From LW23 sp041287705 (GTDB taxonomy: Bacteria; Verrucomicrobiota; Verrucomicrobiia; Methylacidiphilales; UBA1321): a stretch of 50,451 nt of DNA. The notes under the pieces are model-generated. The model ran no database searches. It saw only the letters and a list, made by a program, of their open reading frames with translations, and was not told the origin of the DNA. The translations under genes and the position numbers were made by a program. The first letter of the stretch is position 1. Each line of letters opens with the position of its first letter. The stretch lies in assembly GCA_041287705.1 (NCBI GenBank), contig JBGGNE010000407.1, positions 1 through 50,451 on the forward strand. The letters are read 5' to 3'. This document shows, in pieces, positions 27,091-36,700 of the stretch.

Positions 27091-29048
27091 GCTTCATCGG
27101 CAGCTCCCGGGCAGTAGGGAAAACTTCCCAGATGAGCCATGACGTACCAGGCACACATTTCCCCGTTGTCTTCGTCGCCCGGCAAAATGTCCGGGCTGTA
27201 AAGCTCGTCGCAGACACGTCGCACCCAGTGAGCTGTTTTCTCCGGCTGACCGTTTAGCGCATAAAGAAACAGGTTGCCGTGCACAGGCTGATTGGAGTGC
27301 GAATACTGGCCAAAGCCCGGCAGCCCCGCCGCGTGAGAAGGTCCTTCATGTCCCGCTACCGCCATTTCCGTCATCTCGTGGATTTCAAACCCGTAATGGC
27401 CTACCTCAAATTTCGGCGGAAGAGCAAACATGCGATCCAGCTTATCGCACAGCGCCTGACTGCCGCCATGTAACCCCGCCAGGCCAGGAACATCATGCGG
27501 AACGTTAAAGGAATGTTGCCAGGGTCCGCCCTCAATATAACCGCCGCCCCAGCGAAACTCTTCGAACGGATGCTTCCACGATCCATCCGATAAACGCTCG
27601 CGCATGAAGCCGGTGCCGGAATCGAAAACGTTGCGATAGTTGAAAGTGCGCGGCTTAAGAATGGCCGCCTCTTTCTCCCGACCCAGATAGCGGGCTACCT
27701 GCATCACGCAGAAATCTTCGTACGCATAATCCAGCGTCGCCGATACCGAGTAGCGATGGCGATCCACCGGAACGTAGCCCAGGCGCAGGTAATCCTCCAG
27801 GCCTTCGCGCCCATAGCAGCCATCATCGCTCGGCACCGTGGCATTCTTCCACAGGTATGGAAAGACCGCTTCGATATCCCAGCCGGTAATTCCACGGGCA
27901 ACGGCATCTGCCACCACGGCGTCAAAGTGAGTGCCTATCATGCAGGCCTTGGGGCCGGGACTTGGCCACTTGGGAGTCCAGTCCGCCTCGCGCGAGGCGT
28001 TCAGCCAGCCTTCAAGTAACGGAACCAGCTTATCGGGATAAGCTTTTGCCAGGAAAGGATAAACCGTGCGATGTGTATCCCAAAAGCCGTTGTCCGTGCA
28101 CAGCGGCCCGGAATGAATGCCGCCATCATACGGACTGTAGTGCACAGCCCGTCCGTCAAGATCAATCTCCTCCAGTTGCCGGGGAAAAAGCAGCGTTCGG
28201 TAAACACATGAATAAAACGTCCGGGAGCGGTCATCACCATTACCGGGATGCTCAAAGCGTCCCAGCAGATCGTCCCATGTTTTCTGCGAAGCATCATGGA
28301 GTTCCCCAAAAGAGTGCCGTGCAAGCTCGAGCGAGTGGGAGTGTTTCGCCACTTCAACGCTGATAAACGAAGCCGCCAGACGCAGCTCCACCCGCCTGAC
28401 TCCACGTGGAAACTCCCAGACACCGCCATTGGCCAGCGCTGTGAATTCGGAGACTTTCTCGCTAAAATCTCCAAAGAAAGAAAGGCGAAAGCCCTCTGGC
28501 ACGCCGCCGCGGTGGTCCTGCGTGTACCCGACAAATGCCTGCAGGTCCGCACCTGTCGCATTTACGGATTGGCCCTGGTCGCCACGAAAGAAAAGTCTTA
28601 CTTTAAGCGGTTCATCGCTCTGCGCTGTGAAGACAAAGATGGAGCCTCGCGCTGTCGGCACCATTTCGCAGAGGATCCCGTGGCGGCAAAGTTCCAGCTT
28701 CATCCCATGCGGATAGCACTCCTGCAAGCGATAGGCGGAAGCCTGATGCTCGGCACGATCCAGCACCTGCCCGTGAAATGCGGTGACAAGCAACGTCGAG
28801 TAATCCTGCATCCAGGGGCTGGCCTGATGGGTCAGGCGCATCCCCCACAACTTGCGGTCGGCAGGATGAAAGAACCAGCAATCCTCCCGAGTCTGCAGCG
28901 ACCAGTGATGAAGTCCAAACGGCTGTGCGCTGACAGGCAATGTATTGCCCCGCGAAAACTCGCGATCCGAGGCTGTGCCCTGAAGGGGATTGGCAAGGCG
29001 CGACAGACTTCCTGAAAAGGCCGGGGAGACCGAAACTGATTCGTTCAT
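27042..29048 (-). CDS. Glycoside hydrolase family 92 alpha-mannosidase, C-terminally short
   Basis: This 668-aa protein belongs to GH92, calcium-dependent exo-alpha-mannosidases. Family blocks are clear: LCTDNGFWDTHRTVYPFL; PDKLVPLLEGWLNASREADW; YIEGGPWQHSFNVPHDVPGL with the probable acid Glu506; and GDEDNGEMCAWYVMAHLG with the probable base residues Asp625/Asp627. Family members normally continue some 80-120 residues after this last block to finish a beta-sandwich. Here the protein ends about 40 residues later, at GVRLKSFE, against the GH27 remnant. Loss of the closing strands may harm folding. There is no signal peptide, so it would act in the cytoplasm. It stands alone; no regulator adjoins it. 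Confidence 0.85.
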   Translation of the reverse strand: MNESVSVSPAFSGSLSRLANPLQGTASDREFSRGNTLPVSAQPFGLHHWSLQTREDCWFFHPADRKLWGMRLTHQASPWMQDYSTLLVTAFHGQVLDRAEHQASAYRLQECYPHGMKLELCRHGILCEMVPTARGSIFVFTAQSDEPLKVRLFFRGDQGQSVNATGADLQAFVGYTQDHRGGVPEGFRLSFFGDFSEKVSEFTALANGGVWEFPRGVRRVELRLAASFISVEVAKHSHSLELARHSFGELHDASQKTWDDLLGRFEHPGNGDDRSRTFYSCVYRTLLFPRQLEEIDLDGRAVHYSPYDGGIHSGPLCTDNGFWDTHRTVYPFLAKAYPDKLVPLLEGWLNASREADWTPKWPSPGPKACMIGTHFDAVVADAVARGITGWDIEAVFPYLWKNATVPSDDGCYGREGLEDYLRLGYVPVDRHRYSVSATLDYAYEDFCVMQVARYLGREKEAAILKPRTFNYRNVFDSGTGFMRERLSDGSWKHPFEEFRWGGGYIEGGPWQHSFNVPHDVPGLAGLHGGSQALCDKLDRMFALPPKFEVGHYGFEIHEMTEMAVAGHEGPSHAAGLPGFGQYSHSNQPVHGNLFLYALNGQPEKTAHWVRRVCDELYSPDILPGDEDNGEMCAWYVMAHLGSFPYCPGAADEAQFEPPVPGVRLKSFE

Positions 29049-29158
29049 AGTAAAGGAGCTACCTTCCTACATGGTTAACGTCCTGGAGGAAAGCACCTTG
29101 CCATTCCAACTATCGAATCATTCCGCGAACCTGTAGCACTGTCGCCCCACTGCATCGC

Positions 29159-29719
29159 CTATCTGATGAGAGAATAGTACGCTAGCATCATCGCACCAAT
29201 GCGCAGCTTCCGATCAGACGCGGAACTCCATTGCTTAAGGTGCACGAGCCTGGCCGCAATGCGCGGAAGTCCGGATTGTGGCTGAAACGCCCGGACAAAT
29301 ATTGGGCCGGCTTCATTCCTGCCGATAACTCTACCCCTAATTTTGGGAATGAGCAGGAGTGCGATACGGTCGACACACCCAGCTTCAAGCCAGGAAGCAG
29401 TGAAATCCGCTGAACCCGCCACGAAAAGATACCGCGCGCCGCCAGCATGCGCTGCCTCCAGAATAGAAGCGGGTGACTGGTCTGCCGACGCTGGGGAAGT
29501 ATGCGAAACCTCACGCGCCTGCAGTGAAGAGCTCAAATCCGGTGCAACATCAAGATCACTGACAACCCAGCGATTCTGCCGTAAAGGCTTGCTTTGAGAA
29601 AACTGGACGGAAGGAAACGGCATGGGCACTCCATCCCAGGAAACCGCGCCCATCAGGATAATGATGGGAAATCGACGGTTTCCAGAGCCTCGCATTACAG
29701 ATGGCGTGTCTATGCCCAA
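29159..29719 (-). CDS. RibD C-terminal/dihydrofolate-reductase-like protein, degenerate
   Basis: This 186-aa protein resembles the reductase domain of RibD (pfam RibD_C). FPIIILMGAVSWDGVP stands for the opening strand with its S-x-DG motif. NRWVVSDLD follows. ARYLFVAGSADFTASWLEAG, then VDRIALLLIPKIRGR, matches the segment that ends in a P-x-x-x-G turn. The usual GG pair before the phenylalanine is changed, and the N-terminal nucleotide-binding part is shortened, so enzyme activity is uncertain. The start could be any of three Met codons in the first 23 residues. It begins 9 bp after purS on the same strand, so the two are probably one operon. A true riboflavin role is not shown. Confidence 0.55.
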   Translation of the reverse strand: MGIDTPSVMRGSGNRRFPIIILMGAVSWDGVPMPFPSVQFSQSKPLRQNRWVVSDLDVAPDLSSSLQAREVSHTSPASADQSPASILEAAHAGGARYLFVAGSADFTASWLEAGCVDRIALLLIPKIRGRVIGRNEAGPIFVRAFQPQSGLPRIAARLVHLKQWSSASDRKLRIGAMMLAYYSLIR

Positions 29720-29728
29720 TCTCAGACG

Positions 29729-30280
29729 TTATTTCTTCTTTGCCTTCAGTTCTTTGGTCGCATCCTTGAGCGGGAGTACCTTGCCAATGCTCCCCTTGGA
29801 TTTGGCGAAAGCAAAAGTCTTCTCGGTCTTTTCAACCGGAGCCCTTACGCCAACTTTCTTTGTGGTCGCCTTACCTGTAACGGGCACTTCCGCAGCGACA
29901 GGCTCGGGTGTTGGTGCGGGGGCAGGAATCGGAGCAGAAGCAGGTGCAGCCACAGTAGCGGACTTCTTGGCTTTAGGTTTGGCAGCGGCGGCAACGATGG
30001 GGGCTGGTGCGGCGGCAGCATTAGGCGTCGCCTTCACGACATCGGCGATACGGACTGTGTAGTCTTCGATTACGGGATTGCTGAGAATATCGCGGCAGAT
30101 TTCATCCAGTTTCGCGCCCGAGACTTCGCCTTCAGAAGCGTCTACTTCCAGCTCAATAAACTTACCGATACGCACGGAGACAGCCTTCTCCAGGCCCTGC
30201 GTGTGCAGGCAGCGCAGAACCGCGTCACCCTGGGGGTCAAATACACTCTTCTTGGGCGTAACAAAAATTTCTACTTTCAT
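29729..30280 (-). CDS. purS: Phosphoribosylformylglycinamidine synthase subunit PurS with long Ala/Pro/Lys tail
   Basis: Residues 1-80 (from ATG at 30280) match PurS: MKVEIFVTPKKSVFDPQGDA, then VSVRIGKFIELEVD and a closing NPVIEDYTVRI. PurS is the small scaffold subunit linking PurL and PurQ in the purine pathway and is normally 80-90 residues. Here about 100 further residues follow, rich in Ala, Pro and Lys (AAAAPAPIVAAAAKPKAKKS; KATTKKVGVRAPVEKTEK) and ending in KELKAKKK. The tail is disordered in appearance and basic. The frame is open 19 codons upstream, but the PurS alignment fixes the start. purL and purQ are not in the window. A RibD-C-like gene follows after 9 bp. Confidence 0.85.
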   Translation of the reverse strand: MKVEIFVTPKKSVFDPQGDAVLRCLHTQGLEKAVSVRIGKFIELEVDASEGEVSGAKLDEICRDILSNPVIEDYTVRIADVVKATPNAAAAPAPIVAAAAKPKAKKSATVAAPASAPIPAPAPTPEPVAAEVPVTGKATTKKVGVRAPVEKTEKTFAFAKSKGSIGKVLPLKDATKELKAKKK

Positions 30281-30473
30281 GAGATAGTGGTGAAAAAGGG
30301 AGAAAAGCCGAAACGGACGAGCCCGCATTCTCCCCATCTAATGGCTTCCTGTCAAAAGCAAAGCAGGGCCGCGGCGCACCTAAAGCAGAAAAAACCGTGG
30401 AAATAGTAGCCAGTTCTCCTTGGCTAATCCCTTATGTCGTACTATGGTCGGCGGGGTAAGGATACGGTAACCC

Positions 30474-30929
30474 ATGGATAAGACGAACGAAATCCTGATA
30501 AAAGCTCCTCTGGCTGATGTATTTAGCGTGGCATCGGATCTGGCCAACTGGCCCAGTTTCCTGCCCCATTATCGCTATAATAAATTCCTTAGTCGCATGC
30601 CATGGGGCGGTGTGGTGAAGATGTGCGCGACGCGTACCGGTATTGTAACCACATGGGTTTCCGTCTTCCGCAGCGATCCTGAGAACCAGCAGCTTCACTT
30701 TGAGCACCTGAATTCTGCCTTCGATGCAACGAAAGGCATGAAGGTGACCTGGACATTTACTGATCGTGGTACAGATGGCGTGCATATCGCCATTCACCAT
30801 AGCCATACCCTCAACTGGCCAATTGTCGGCGGCTTTGTAGCCAACTGGATAGTCGGATGGTTTTTCATCTCCCATATTGCTAATAAAACCCTTAATGGTC
30901 TGAAAGAGCGTATGGAGTCGCACAAGTGA
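30474..30929 (+). CDS. SRPBCC-family protein (polyketide cyclase/lipid-binding type)
   Basis: This 151-aa protein has the START/Bet v1-like layout. It opens with NEILIKAPLADVFSVASDLA and NWPSFLPHYR, which is the usual first strand and helix of polyketide cyclase/dehydrase-like SRPBCC proteins. A beta-sheet and a long C-terminal helix (FFISHIANKTLNGLKERM) follow. Such proteins enclose a hydrophobic ligand. It is the first gene of a three-gene plus-strand run with a beta-ketoacyl synthase (37 bp gap) and an FAD reductase, so a role in shaping or carrying a lipid or polyketide intermediate is a reasonable inference. No catalytic residue can be assigned. Confidence 0.75.
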   Translation: MDKTNEILIKAPLADVFSVASDLANWPSFLPHYRYNKFLSRMPWGGVVKMCATRTGIVTTWVSVFRSDPENQQLHFEHLNSAFDATKGMKVTWTFTDRGTDGVHIAIHHSHTLNWPIVGGFVANWIVGWFFISHIANKTLNGLKERMESHK

Positions 30930-30966
30930 TCCTTTTCGCACGCATCTCATTCTCGGAAAGGATCTT

Positions 30967-32205
30967 GTGAAACATCGTGTTGTCATTACTGGCATAGGAG
31001 CTCTTACTGCCATGGGCCATGGGGTTGAGGGACTTCGATCTGGCTTGCGTGCGCAGAAATCGCCCGTACGTTTCATTGAGCAGTTTGAAACTACGGACTT
31101 TTACGCAAAATGCGCTGCCTGGGCTTCGGATTACGATCCGACACATTACTTTCCTCCTCACCGCCTGAAGCGTCTGGACCGTTACGCTCAGTTCTGTATG
31201 GTCGTGACTCGGCAGGCTCTGGAAGATGCCGGTATCGCCCCCTGCCCTGAAGCGCCCACTTTTGATATCGGCGTCAGCTTCGGCACCGCCCTGGGCGGCA
31301 TCACGAATGCCGAAAACCAGCATATGCGCTTCCTGCGTGAAGGCGCTAAAGCGATTCCTGCATCGCTCGCCCTCCAGGTCTTTGGAGGTTCCGCCCATAC
31401 GAACATTGCGATCGCCTCCGGTTTCCGCGGTTATGGAACAACCAACAGCAACAGCTGCGCATCAGGCACAGTCTCGGTGGGTGAAGCCTACCGTGTTTTA
31501 CGCGATGGTATGGCTCGCGTAATGGTGGCAGGCTCGGCGGAAACTCCGCTGGCTCAACTGACTTTTGGCGCGTTCGATGTGATCAAAACCATGTCAAAAG
31601 AGACGCAGCACCCGGAACTGGCGTGCCGTCCGTTTGACAGACGCCGCTCGGGTTTTGTGATGTCAGAGGCAGCATCCGCGCTTGTACTGGAGACCGAGGA
31701 GCATGCCCTGGAGCGAGGTGCCAGGATTTATGCGGAAGTGCTGGGCTATACCCTGAACAATGACGCGTACCATATGACTTCCTCGCTGCCGGAGGGAACT
31801 GCGGCTATCGAAGCCATGGTCCGGTCTCTTGATGAGGCGAAGCTGAAGCCCGGGCAAATCGGTTATATTAATGCACACGCCAGCAGCACGCCCATGAATG
31901 ACGAGCACGAGCAGCATGCCATTACAAAGCTTTTTGGTGAAAAGACGCCTGCGGTAAGCGGAACAAAGGCGTATTATGGCCATCCGCTTGGGGCTGCCGG
32001 GGGCGTTGAAGCCGCCATATGTGCCCTCGCGATATCCGATGAATATCTGCCGGAAACGTTAAATTGCGAAGAGCCTGAACTGGCGCCCGGTTTTGACCTT
32101 ATTATGGGCGAACCTCGCCGGCAACGTGTTAATTACGTCATGTCGAACAGTTTCGGCTTTGGCGGAATTAATGCCACCCTGGTTCTGGGCCGTTACGGAT
32201 TGTAG
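30967..32205 (+). CDS. Beta-ketoacyl-ACP synthase (KAS II/FabF-like)
   Basis: This 412-aa thiolase-fold condensing enzyme has the KAS triad in full: Cys164 in TTNSNSCASGTVSVGEA, His304 in GYINAHASSTPMND and His339 in GTKAYYGHPLGAAGG. The closing SNSFGFGGINATLVLG is typical of FabF. The start is a GTG at 30967, preceded by AAAGGA at a good distance, which decides it. It lies between an SRPBCC gene and an FAD-dependent reductase. With no acyl carrier protein, FabD, FabG or FabZ nearby, it looks like a specialised condensing enzyme rather than the housekeeping fatty-acid synthase, for example one in secondary lipid or polyene synthesis. Residues before the Cys are SNS rather than the usual xTA, a deviation that may affect substrate choice. 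Confidence 0.88.
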   Translation: MKHRVVITGIGALTAMGHGVEGLRSGLRAQKSPVRFIEQFETTDFYAKCAAWASDYDPTHYFPPHRLKRLDRYAQFCMVVTRQALEDAGIAPCPEAPTFDIGVSFGTALGGITNAENQHMRFLREGAKAIPASLALQVFGGSAHTNIAIASGFRGYGTTNSNSCASGTVSVGEAYRVLRDGMARVMVAGSAETPLAQLTFGAFDVIKTMSKETQHPELACRPFDRRRSGFVMSEAASALVLETEEHALERGARIYAEVLGYTLNNDAYHMTSSLPEGTAAIEAMVRSLDEAKLKPGQIGYINAHASSTPMNDEHEQHAITKLFGEKTPAVSGTKAYYGHPLGAAGGVEAAICALAISDEYLPETLNCEEPELAPGFDLIMGEPRRQRVNYVMSNSFGFGGINATLVLGRYGL

Positions 32206-32250
32206 AGTATGCGCCTTCCTTCGACAAAATGCCAGCAGGTTTGAAACGGT

Positions 32251-33393
32251 ATGGATAAAATGCCACAACTTCCTCTGTACGATGTAGTTGTGGCCGGCGC
32301 TGGTCCCGCCGGGGCCATGGCGGCATTGCAGTTGGCTAAGGCAGGCCGCCGCGTTGTTATTCTGGAGAAAATGCGCTGGCCGCGAGAGAAAGTGTGCGGT
32401 GACTGTTTGAACCCAAGCGCCTGGGCAATCTGGCAGAGACACGGTCTTGAGGAAGAATTCCGCGCGTTACCACAGCACGTCAATCACGGCGTGTGCCTTG
32501 AGCGAGATGGGCGAGAAGTATTCCGGCAACAGTTTCGGCAGCAGTCGCGGTGGGGTGCCCGGGCCGTCCGGCGCGATATTCTGGATGCCTGGCTTATTGG
32601 CAAAGCGGTGGAGGCGGGAGCCACGTTCGTTCCGGAAGTCACTGTAACTGGAGTAGATACAGAAACCGGCCTGGTGGAAACTACCGAAGCCGATTACCAT
32701 GGCCGCATCGTTCTGGGCGCAGACGGCCGCAACTCCACGGTGGCTCGTATGGCCGGGCTGATGCCGCAGAATGCCGGTCGCTGCGGTCGCGTGGCATGGC
32801 AGGCCAAGCTGAGCAGCGCGCTGGTTGATGACTTTGTTCACATGAACATCTTTCCCGAAGGTTACTGGGGTATTGCCCGGGTAGATGATACGACCGCCAA
32901 CCTCTGTATGGTGCTGGGCAAGGGCTCAAAGGCAGCGCCCCAGACAATGCTGGCACGCTATTTTCCGGGTGTTTTACCTTGCTCATGGCGCAGCGTTACT
33001 CCGATTACACGCGCTGCATCAGCACTCGGCAAAGGCCGTGTATGGCTGGCCGGCGATGCGGTACGAATGGTGGAACCGTTCACTGGCGAAGGCATATACT
33101 TTGGCCTGGCAACGGGTGAACTGGCAGGACAATGCCTGGTGAAGGCGTTGGATGATCTTGATCAGAAAGCAAAAAGTGACTCCCGGCTACTTTCAGCCCG
33201 TCTGACTGATTACCGCAGGCAGCATAGCCGGCTGTATGGAGTACGCGTGCGAGTGAACGATTTTGTTCATTGGTGCGCAAGAAGTCCGGCGGTGGCCATG
33301 CGGGCTGTGGGAATGCTCGCGGCAGTGCCCGGCGTGCTGCCTTCTCTTGTGCGCTGGGTACATCCACCTGATTATGAGGAAGTCAGGACATGA
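32251..33393 (+). CDS. FAD-dependent oxidoreductase, geranylgeranyl reductase family
   Basis: This 380-aa flavoprotein has GAGPAG at 16-21 for ADP binding, the family's PREKVCGDCLNPSAW block near 45, the GADGRNSTVARMAGL segment, and RVWLAGDAVRMVEPFTGEGI as the second FAD-binding motif. The family reduces or hydroxylates prenyl chains and other hydrophobic substrates. It is the third gene of the SRPBCC-KAS-FAD run (45 bp after the KAS stop). A similar pairing of condensing enzyme and geranylgeranyl-reductase-like protein occurs in several bacterial lipid and polyketide clusters. No membrane segment is evident; its C-terminal region is helical and basic. Substrate unknown. Confidence 0.85.
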   Translation: MDKMPQLPLYDVVVAGAGPAGAMAALQLAKAGRRVVILEKMRWPREKVCGDCLNPSAWAIWQRHGLEEEFRALPQHVNHGVCLERDGREVFRQQFRQQSRWGARAVRRDILDAWLIGKAVEAGATFVPEVTVTGVDTETGLVETTEADYHGRIVLGADGRNSTVARMAGLMPQNAGRCGRVAWQAKLSSALVDDFVHMNIFPEGYWGIARVDDTTANLCMVLGKGSKAAPQTMLARYFPGVLPCSWRSVTPITRAASALGKGRVWLAGDAVRMVEPFTGEGIYFGLATGELAGQCLVKALDDLDQKAKSDSRLLSARLTDYRRQHSRLYGVRVRVNDFVHWCARSPAVAMRAVGMLAAVPGVLPSLVRWVHPPDYEEVRT

Positions 33394-33756
33394 GCATTAC
33401 TTGCCTTGATGTGCGCCTATAACGTCGAATTCTACAGTGAGCGCAATGTCATCGTGCGAACGTTCAACAAACCCAAAAACCTCAGACGCGTCGCCACTCG
33501 ATACGCCCGATCGCCAACCTCAAAGCCGATCCATATTTGCATTCGCGGCTGCCGAAGACCTCCCGGACTTAGACTATTCTTACACCTGCTGAACGCTCGG
33601 TACTCGTCCGTCCGCGTCGGGGCAGCACGATAAGGTAGAGCTTTTCGCATCTTGTCTCTATTTTTTACATTTCATATTGCCTGCCCGTTGAAGATTGGAC
33701 AGCATTAGCTGTTCTTACGCAGCTCAATTCTGCCCCGCTCAAACTTTTTACGTTGT
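33394..33756. other. 363-bp intergenic region before giant exoprotein 2
   Basis: I find no gene, tRNA or strong hairpin here. The last 120 bp become AT-rich (TATTTTTTACATTTCATATT around 33660) and probably hold the promoter for the exoprotein. No confident -35/-10 pair could be fixed. Confidence 0.4.
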
Positions 33757-36700
33757 ATGTATTCCCGAAATTCAGAGCCTGGATTCTTTACAAAGCTTAT
33801 TGCGACATGGTGCATGCTTTGGATCGCCATGCCCTCATTTTTGCCGCTGATGGCAAATCCTTCCGGTGGTACCGTGGCGGGCGGTTCTGTGACGATTGCA
33901 TCCGGGCCGGGTGGTACGGTGACGGTGAATCAGAGCAGCCAGAAGGCGGTGGTGAACTGGCAGAATTTTTCAATTCAGCAGGGCGAGACCACGACGTTTG
34001 TTCAGCCCAACAGTTCTTCCGCCACGCTTAACCGGGTGACGGGCGGACAGATGTCGCAGATTCAGGGGACGCTGAATGCCAATGGCAAGGTGTATCTGAT
34101 TAATCCGCAGGGCGTTGTTATCGGCAAGACGGGGCGCGTTAACACGGGCGGCGGTTTTACAGCGTCGACGCTGGATGTAAGCGACCAGGAGTTTCTGGCG
34201 GGCAAGGGCATGACGTTTAAGGGCAGCTCTTCGGCTTCTGTGGTCAACCAGGGCAAGATAAAGGCGGTGAATGGCGACGTGATGCTGATTGCGCGCCAGG
34301 TGGACAATCAGGGCAAGATTACGGCCCGCAACGGGGAAGTTCATCTGGCCGGTGGACAGGAGGTACTGGTGCAGCCCAGCGGTACAGCGGGGCAGCGTGT
34401 GTTTATCCGCGGCGGCACGGGGTCTGTCGCCAACTCCGGCACTATCCGGGCCACGGCGGCGGAGCTTCGCGCGGCGGGCGGCAATGAGTACGCGCTGGCG
34501 GTGAATAATACCGGCGTGATTCGCGCCACGGGCGTGGATAAGAGCGGCGGCCGCATTGTCCTGAAGGCGGAAACTGGCGGTGGCGATGGATCCGCATTAG
34601 TGCCCAAAAATTCCGGCAAGGTCCAAAACTCCGGCAAGCTGATTGCCAAAGCAAAGGCGCCGGGCAAGAACGGCGGCCAGATTGTGGTGACGGGCGAGCG
34701 CGTTACTATTGCCACGGGCAGCCTTGTAGATGCCAGCGGCCAGCGCGACCAGCGTGACGCTGGACTCAGTACTGGAGGTGGCAACGGCGGCACGGTGCGT
34801 ATTGGCGGCGGTTTTCAGGGCAATGATTCCTCCATCGCCAACGCGAAAGTGACAGTGGTAGAGCAGGGCGCGAGTATCGTGGCGGACGGCGGCACAAAGG
34901 GCGGCAGCGTGGTAATCTGGTCCGACAAAGCCACCGGCTTTTACGGGAGTATCTCCACCAAAGGCGCTCCGAACGATCCTGATGCGAACTATGGTTCCCC
35001 GCAGACTCCAGAGGAAAGCGCCGCCTCGACCGGCCCCGGCGGATTTGTGGAGGTAAGCAGCCGCAATTACCTGGAGTACCGCGGCCTTGTGGAAACGGGC
35101 GGCGGCACGCTGCTGCTGGATCCCAGCAATATCACGATTATTGCCGGCTCCGGCACGACAAATCTTACCGCCGGTCCTGACTTCGTGAGCACTGCGGCAA
35201 CATCCACTATTGGCGCAACCGACATTATCACCCTTCTCAATGCCGGCACCAGCGTCATTATCCGGACAAGCAACAGCTTTCATGACTCCAGCGGTCTGCA
35301 GACCACCATCACAGGCGACAACACCAGCGGAGATATCTCGGTCGAGGCTTCCCTTGGCTGGGTCAGCACCGCCAGTCTGACTCTGCTGGCGCATGACGAT
35401 ATCATTGTGCTTGGCAGCATTATCAACAGCGGCACTGGCGCGCTCTCCCTTGTCGGCGGCTGGTCCACCTCGTCCACGGATGTCAATACTATCCGGACCA
35501 GCGGCAACTACGGATACTACGGCAACCTTCAGAACTCAGCCGGTTTTGTCTCCAACAACGGTGGCTCGGTATTTATAGGATCCCCTACGAGTTCGACCGT
35601 ATCGCGAATAGCCAGCGCGGGCGGCGGCGTTAATGTGATGGGCTACAACGTTGTGGTGCAGGGCGGTAACGCTACTAATGCATTTTCGCAGATCGGCTCC
35701 CGCATCAGCACAGGTGCCGGCAGCACTATCACCATCAACTACAACGGACTCGTCAGCGTTCTTGGCGGCACGGGCGACGGCTCCTACGCACTGATTGGAC
35801 ATGGAGGGCCGAGTCTGTCGCCCAACCTGGATTTTGGGGGCGATATTTCCATTACCGGTGTGGATGGCCTTGGGCCGGGCACGCGGGGCGTCAACCTGGT
35901 CGGGGGGACGGGCCCGCGCAGTTTTGCGCAGATCGGTCACAATCGCAGCAATGTCGGCCCAGGCACGGGGACGACATCGGGAAATATCACTATCCAGGGC
36001 TTCCTGGGCGATATTAACTTAACGGCACGTAATACAACCTCCTGGGCTCAGATTGGTCATGGCGGGGGCGGAACCGGCGCGGGAAGCATTTCCGGCGATA
36101 TCACCATTGCTCCAGACAACGGTCTGCCAGGCCCTGCCTCTCTTCTGCTGGGCAACGGCGTGCAGCTGGGCTGGCTGATGGTGGGGCATGGCGGCGGCGG
36201 TTACGTAACTTCCTCGTCCACATCCGTCTACACGGACGTCGGCGGTACAGTGTCCGGAAACATTTCGCTAAGCAACCTTCTGAGTGTTGAGTTGTTCGAC
36301 AGCCCGTCGGGAACCTTTGCCTTTACCCAGATCGGCCACGGCGGTTATAACTCCACGCTCAGAAATGTCACCGGCAATATCTCGATAACGGCACCCCGTT
36401 TTGTGTCTAACATCACATTAACAGCGGGAGGCGGCGACAATAACTACTCGCAGATTGGGCATCTGGGCGGGGGCAGCACCACCGGCGCGGCCAACGTACA
36501 GGCGCGCGGCAGTATTAACATTACAGGCTACTCCAGGCTGACGCTCAACGGCGCCACCGGGACAGCACAAAACGCGTATACCCAGATCGGGCATGGCGGA
36601 GCGGGTACTGTGGACAATCGTGCAATGCACGGTGTCTTTATTGGCACGTCGGATATCACCATCACAGGCCCTGCGACAGGACTGAGCGTTATTCTGAACG

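Noticed and set aside
28248..29015. Plus-strand frame of 255 codons opposite the GH92 gene
   Set aside because: The GH92 motifs establish the minus strand as coding; the frame has no family features.
29594..30406. Plus-strand frame of 270 codons opposite purS and the RibD-like gene
   Set aside because: PurS on the other strand is firmly identified, and the frame's Arg/Ser/Cys-rich content looks non-biological.
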